This document shows positions 60,365 through 64,000 of a stretch of DNA of 64,000 nt, piece after piece. The notes below the pieces were generated by a model, which did no database searches, was not told the DNA's origin, and worked only from the letters and a program-made list of their open reading frames with translations. The position numbers and the translations under genes were made by a program. Position 1 is the first letter of the stretch. Each line of letters opens with the position of its first letter. Origin of the DNA: Heterobilharzia americana (taxonomy: Eukaryota; Platyhelminthes; Trematoda; Strigeidida; Schistosomatidae); NCBI GenBank assembly GCA_944470555.2, contig OX104132.1, positions 18,485,755-18,549,754 of the forward strand, given 5' to 3'.

Positions 60365-60445
60365 ATACTAATAGTGGATAATGGCTAGCAATCGAATCCA
60401 GGATGTTCATTTCGTCCAATTCAGGACTTCTCAGCTATCTCCTCT
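60365..60445 (-). mobile_element. SM-alpha type SINE fragment, hammerhead mutated
   Basis: Minus strand carries GCTGAGAAGTCCTGAATTGG then ACGAAATGAACATCCTGGAT. The core box is CTGAGAAG, so conserved G8 is replaced by A, while GAAA and stem I (ATCCTGGAT side) persist. Inactive by prediction. Only the 3' part of the SINE is present. Confidence 0.65.
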
Positions 60446-60696
60446 GTTTGACAGTTGGAGATTGGTCATGTAGAACACTGAGTTGAGACCACACACGCAA
60501 TTTACTGAATGTGATACCACTTAGATATATATGTTATCACAATGTTTAAGCCAGGTTTTTGTCCACTGAAAGACTCAACTACTCAATTGTCAGCTTTTCG
60601 TTCCATTCATTAAAGTTATGCACTACTTTAATTGCACCTACCTTTTCGATTTATGTTAATTTAAGGATCTCGAACTGAACCTTTTTTTCTTTTTAG

Positions 60697-61146
60697 ATCG
60701 ATTTGCTCTCAGACAACCAGATTTTCGCATACATCAATCAGTTCGTTGAATAGCTCCAAATCCGGCGAAAACTTGAGACCACATGCAGGAGGTCTTATAG
60801 ATGCTGTTCACTTGCTGGATGATGGTGAAGATGATGCTGATGATGATGAAGACATATTAACGGAAAGGACTATTCAAAGCAACAGATTTACTGGTCCATT
60901 AGAAGATTTAATAGATATTCCTTCGAAGCATAATTTGCGAACCCAAGAAGATAAAATTATCAGCCTGCCTAATAATGCCAATGTAAAAGGGTTATTTGGT
61001 AATAAAGTCGCAGAATCCTCAGATTCTGTTCGTCCGGAAGATGTTAGAGATAATACAAGCACTCAGTTTGTGAAGTTATCAGACTCCTGTGTATATGTTG
61101 TTGCAAATAATAAGCCTACAAACTTCATTGATACTGCCACTGCTCC
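60697..61146 (+). CDS. CEP97: CEP97-like gene, putative exon 14
   Basis: Acceptor TTTCTTTTTAG, one leftover base joining the phase-2 end at 57223, then SICSQTTRFSHTSISSLNSS, an acidic run LLDDGEDDADDDEDILTERT, SNRFTGPLEDLIDIPSKHNL and DSCVYVVANNKPTNFIDTAT, ending at donor GTAAGT (61147) in phase 2. The 150-codon frame with both splice sites is solid coding evidence. The acidic stretch and isolated hydrophobic motifs suggest protein-binding segments in a disordered tail; no domain is recognised. Confidence 0.7.
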
Positions 61147-61389
61147 GTAAGTTTTTCACCTTTTCAAAGTTGTTATAGTTATAAATTACTTATACACTGT
61201 CAAGTAATATAATTCGGCATATACCTCAATGACAAGAATATCCCATACTTTATTTGATTTTTAATCTCAGTCAGTCATTGGCTGAACCAAAATTGGAATA
61301 CTAATCACCCTTTATCATTCATTTATTTGAATACATGTCATACCTTTGATAATTCACATTATTCGTTTATTTTTTATATTGATTATCAT

Positions 61390-61560
61390 TCTATCTGAGA
61401 TAGCTATGGATGGTATGGCAGGCTAGTATTGATATTGTGTGATGAAAATTCTGATCGCGGTCGGATTCGAACCAGAGACCATTGGATTTCCTGCCTGATG
61501 CTCTACCAATTGAGCTACGATGTCCGACTGCTGACCACATTTTAATTTTACTTCAATCAC
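61390..61560 (-). mobile_element. tRNA-derived SINE, CAGGCAGGAAA family
   Basis: Minus strand: GGACATCGTAGCTCAATTGG, TAGAGCATCAGGCAGGAAAT, then CTGGTTCGAATCCGACCG, giving good A and B boxes. The acceptor arms do not pair (GGACATC versus the 3' side), so it is SINE-derived. The body AAAATTTTCATCACACAATA resembles the 27.9 kb copy. Confidence 0.7.
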
Positions 61561-62004
61561 TGGTTCAAATTTTCATTTCGCCTTCAGTCATCACCCAGTA
61601 TCTTGTATATAACGTAAAGAAAAACTACAACTATCGGCAAGTCGAAAATAATCAAATTCACCATTCTAGCTGGAAAACGAGTTACAATCACTGTTGACTG
61701 ACAGTAACTTTCACTCAGTAATGCACAAAACGGTAAATAATGATTGGAAAACTGTCAAATATCGACAAAATGATACTGTCAACATATTTTGCTGTACAAT
61801 AAGACGAAAACATTTTCATCAACCATGTGTGTTTGTGTGAAAAACCATATCTATTATATGAAGGGTGATGATACTCCTTGGTGGCCTGAACATTATTAGG
61901 TAGAGCAGATTGCAAACCCTTAACCCCACTGGTTGAAGGCTAGGTGCCTAAATCAAAGAGCAACAGGTCCCCAGCAAAAATGTGTATTATTTATTTATTC
62001 CTAG

Positions 62005-62155
62005 ATGCACACAGCGTAGCATACAACTTCCACCCAGTAGGTCATGGGTTCGAGCCCCGCCCCACCTACCGTGGTTTGGGCAACCAGGTAGTATCATTAG
62101 CTCTCACACATTAAGTGTGGCTCATTGCCTACTACACGAACTTGCACAAGATTGG
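62005..62155 (+). repeat. Short interspersed repeat, GTGTGGCTCATTGCC family, fullest copy
   Basis: CACCCAGTAGGTCATGGGTT, CGAGCCCCGCCCCACCTACC, GTGGTTTGGGCAACCAGG and GTGTGGCTCATTGCCTACTA. GGGTTCGAGCCCC is a good tRNA B box, but no box A is evident. Other copies are at 53070 and 54905, all within the CEP97-like gene and in the same orientation. Confidence 0.6.
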
Positions 62156-62349
62156 TGGATGCACTTCATTTCTTTCAATATATGTTAGACTAAAAATTTA
62201 ATCGTAGTTATTTAGTGTTCGTGTTAGTTTAATCGCCATGTAAACAGTTTCACCACCAAGCTAGATTGTGTCATAAGTATTTACTTCCTAAAAACCCTAC
62301 GCAATATATACGAATTGAGTAGATTGTTCATGTATTAGTCTCATAGTAT

Positions 62350-62505
62350 TCATTGGGTCATGTGTACTCCTGGAAGTGTGCAGGCTGTCGACACTTTCCG
62401 GCTGCCTACACCATGGAAACTCTTCCTTCTTAAGGTACCTGAAAAAGATTTGTATGACCACAGGGCCCATGAAACGTCTGCTTGAGGGTTGTTGCACACG
62501 TTCTT
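62350..62505 (-). mobile_element. Perere-3/SR3-like 5' fragment
   Basis: On the plus strand it runs parallel to 46490-46620: a TGTCGACACTTTCCGGCTGC block, GAAAAAGATTTGTATGACC and GTCTGCTTGAGG. It is therefore the 5' region of the element in minus orientation, joined directly to a plus-strand 3' tail at 62505. Confidence 0.55.
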
Positions 62506-62580
62506 TTCTGATAACTGTGTTGCAACTTAAGCCGATGCATCTATGTGCAAGGTTCTACGTTAATTTTGTTAGCTGTTCAG
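62505..62580 (+). mobile_element. Perere-3/SR3-like 3' tail fragment
   Basis: ACTGTGTTGCAACTTAAGCC, GATGCATCTATGTGCAAGG and TTCTACGTTAATTTTGTT match the tails at 56460-56540 and 63665-63750. Confidence 0.6.
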
Positions 62581-62726
62581 CCTCATTGTATTGAATAGTT
62601 TTCGTTTCTGTATAATCAAACCATTAAAAAAATGTTGAAAATTTCCATTTAAAGCAAACGAGGTAGATTTCGCTGTTATCATAATTTGTCTTTTTTTTGT
62701 AACGACTGTAAACCAAACCAAAACAG

Positions 62727-62796
62727 GCGGTTAGCTGAAGTAATCATACTCCCAAGTTTTGATTCAGAGTCTTGTTCAGAACTCAATAAAGCAACT
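62727..62796 (+). CDS. CEP97: CEP97-like gene, putative exon 15
   Basis: Acceptor CCAAAACAG, one leftover base completing the phase-2 end of exon 14, then RLAEVIILPSFDSESCSELN and KAT, donor GTAAGA at 62797 in phase 0. Short, but open frame, both splice sites and phase all agree. No terminal stop has been reached, so the gene continues beyond this exon, probably past the window. Confidence 0.6.
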
Positions 62797-63260
62797 GTAA
62801 GAATTTCATTCTTGTAGTTACCAAATCATTCGACCGAACTGCTAATAAGCGCTGAATCCCTTCTTTATCCATTTCACTTTTATAAAACAACTTAACTGTA
62901 TGAAAGTATCAAATAGAACCTATTTAATAGGATTTATTATCATTTCCTAATCACTGTTTTTCTTGTATCATGTCACTTGATTTGCTCAATCTTCCATTGG
63001 CAAGTAATAATATTTACTAATATTGAATTCTCTTATGGCCTTGAAATTTACCCACTATAAAATCTGTTCATTATACCGGTCAACTATGACGGTATCATGC
63101 ATAGCAGTGGAGTAGTTTCTAGTTTGTTTTCAGGTTTTACTAGCTACTCATCTTGATTCAACTGAGTGACTTAACTTCATATGTAAGAATGACATGGTTG
63201 AGTATGGCAGAAAAACTCATCTCTGGATTACTGTCCGGGGACTTGACTAACAAGACGACT
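62797..63260. other. Intronic DNA, no feature seen
   Basis: No exon or recognised repeat in this stretch after the donor at 62797. Confidence 0.35.
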
Positions 63261-63264
63261 AACT

Positions 63265-63375
63265 GGAGACTGTAGCTCATTGAACTAAGCACTCGATGTC
63301 CAAACACTTAGTCTTGGGTTTGAACACCTCTCCTGTTACTTTGACTGAGACAACTGGTTAATTTAATAAGCCTTA
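63265..63375 (+). repeat. Possible tRNA-derived SINE fragment
   Basis: GTAGCTCATTGAACTAAGCA (box A like) and CTTGGGTTTGAACACCTC (box B like) are spaced as in a tRNA (about 35 bases apart). The stems are poor. No second copy in the window was found, so family status is unproven. Confidence 0.4.
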
Positions 63376-63654
63376 ATACAACAAGTCTTCTTCATACCCT
63401 GGTACATTCACCTTGAATTGAGTTTTATTATTTGCACTGTATATTGTCCCGTTGTTATGTGAATGATAAATATCTGACTGGCTGTTCCTCATAACAACAG
63501 TTTTTAGACTGGATCTTCTCTTTTCAATCCAGATTCCTCAGAAGTAGAGAAGAGTTTTTCAACTGCCTAGCTGTTAATTAAACTACCTGAGTTGATAGTT
63601 TTGATTTACAAATTGATTCTCTTAATTAGAATAAAGAGGGATATCATTTTTTCT

Positions 63655-63760
63655 TCCCCCTTGTTTTTCTGCACGCTACTGTGAAGTGTTACAAGTTGAA
63701 CCGACACACTTCTGTAAAAGGTTCTATGTTGATTTTGTTTGTCTGGAAAGAAAGATTATT
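63655..63760 (+). mobile_element. Perere-3/SR3-like 3' tail fragment
   Basis: CACGCTACTGTGAAGTGTTA, AGTTGAACCGACACAC and AGGTTCTATGTTGATTTTGT match the tails at 1-170, 56460 and 62505. Confidence 0.6.
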
Positions 63761-63934
63761 AAAGGGAACAGAGTGTCTAGGTTTTAGTAGAATTCTTCTG
63801 ATACCCTTTAATTTCTTTCATTTTATTGATTTATTTCGTCATTCAGGTGACTCGATTTTAAACGTACTTTTATGAGGATTAATAAGGCTTCCAGCGACTT
63901 TTCAGATTGTTTGCTCTTGGAAAGGCTTACAACT

Positions 63935-64000
63935 TTCATTGCATTGACCACTACACTTACCTGAGAAGTAAGATCAACCCTGGTGGGTCATCGGCTGACG
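63935..64000 (+). mobile_element. Start of another Perere-3/SR3-like copy at the window edge
   Basis: TTGACCACTACACTTACCTG and AAGATCAACCCTGGTGGGTC align with 11515-11565 (GTTGACCGCGTTAACTACC, CCCCTGGTGGGTCAGTGACC), the region just after the RT palm. The element continues past the window. Confidence 0.65.

Noticed and set aside
61468..61542. Apparent tRNA gene on the minus strand
   Set aside because: Good A and B boxes, but the acceptor and anticodon stems do not pair, and the same head with a shared body occurs at 27.9 kb: it is a SINE.

Overview
The window looks like nuclear DNA of a blood fluke (Schistosoma or a close digenean). The evidence is an AT-rich background, a few split genes, and a dense load of repeat families typical of schistosomes: SM-alpha SINEs carrying hammerhead ribozymes, Perere-3/SR3-like and SR2/RTE-like retroposons, CR1/SR1-like retroposons, Penelope-like elements and a CsRn1/Gypsy-type LTR element. 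Species cannot be fixed from the sequence. All host gene models below are on the + strand and were built by hand from reading frames, splice sites and codon phase.

Layout. 0-7.4 kb: a gene of unknown function (exons at 2636, 4656, 4781 and a 1.7 kb exon from 5245), with SM-alpha SINEs and a small foldback element in its introns. 7.4-17 kb: intergenic DNA with foldback repeats, a decayed Perere-3-like copy (11.2-12.3 kb), an SM-alpha copy with an intact hammerhead core (12.8 kb), a broken Penelope-like element (13.2-15 kb) and a pair of long inverted repeats. 17.2-18.8 kb: a compact gene with a DUF4806-type domain and introns of about 26-35 nt. 19-25.5 kb: three retroelements side by side (CR1-like on -, Gypsy integrase on +, RTE on -). 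25.5-30 kb: mostly unassigned, with one candidate exon and one tRNA-derived SINE. 30-40.8 kb: two + strand CR1-like retroposons, the second split by a third, - strand insertion.

41.1-62.8 kb: a probable CEP97 orthologue. Seven small exons separated by introns of 31-71 nt encode the leucine-rich-repeat domain. An intron of about 8.2 kb, filled by Perere-3 and Penelope-like DNA, then leads to phase-compatible exons of a serine/asparagine-rich tail running to at least 62.8 kb. Exon phases match at every junction once short introns of 44 and 46 nt are allowed. The gene probably continues past the window, since no IQ motif was found. The larger 3' introns carry many 3' ends of Perere-3-like retroposons, SM-alpha SINEs (one with an intact antisense hammerhead core), other tRNA-derived SINEs, a MITE and an (AT)n tract.

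No bacterial, viral or CRISPR-type system is present. The most interesting items are the hammerhead cores in different states of decay, the very short introns, the CEP97 model, and the nested and inverted repeat structures.
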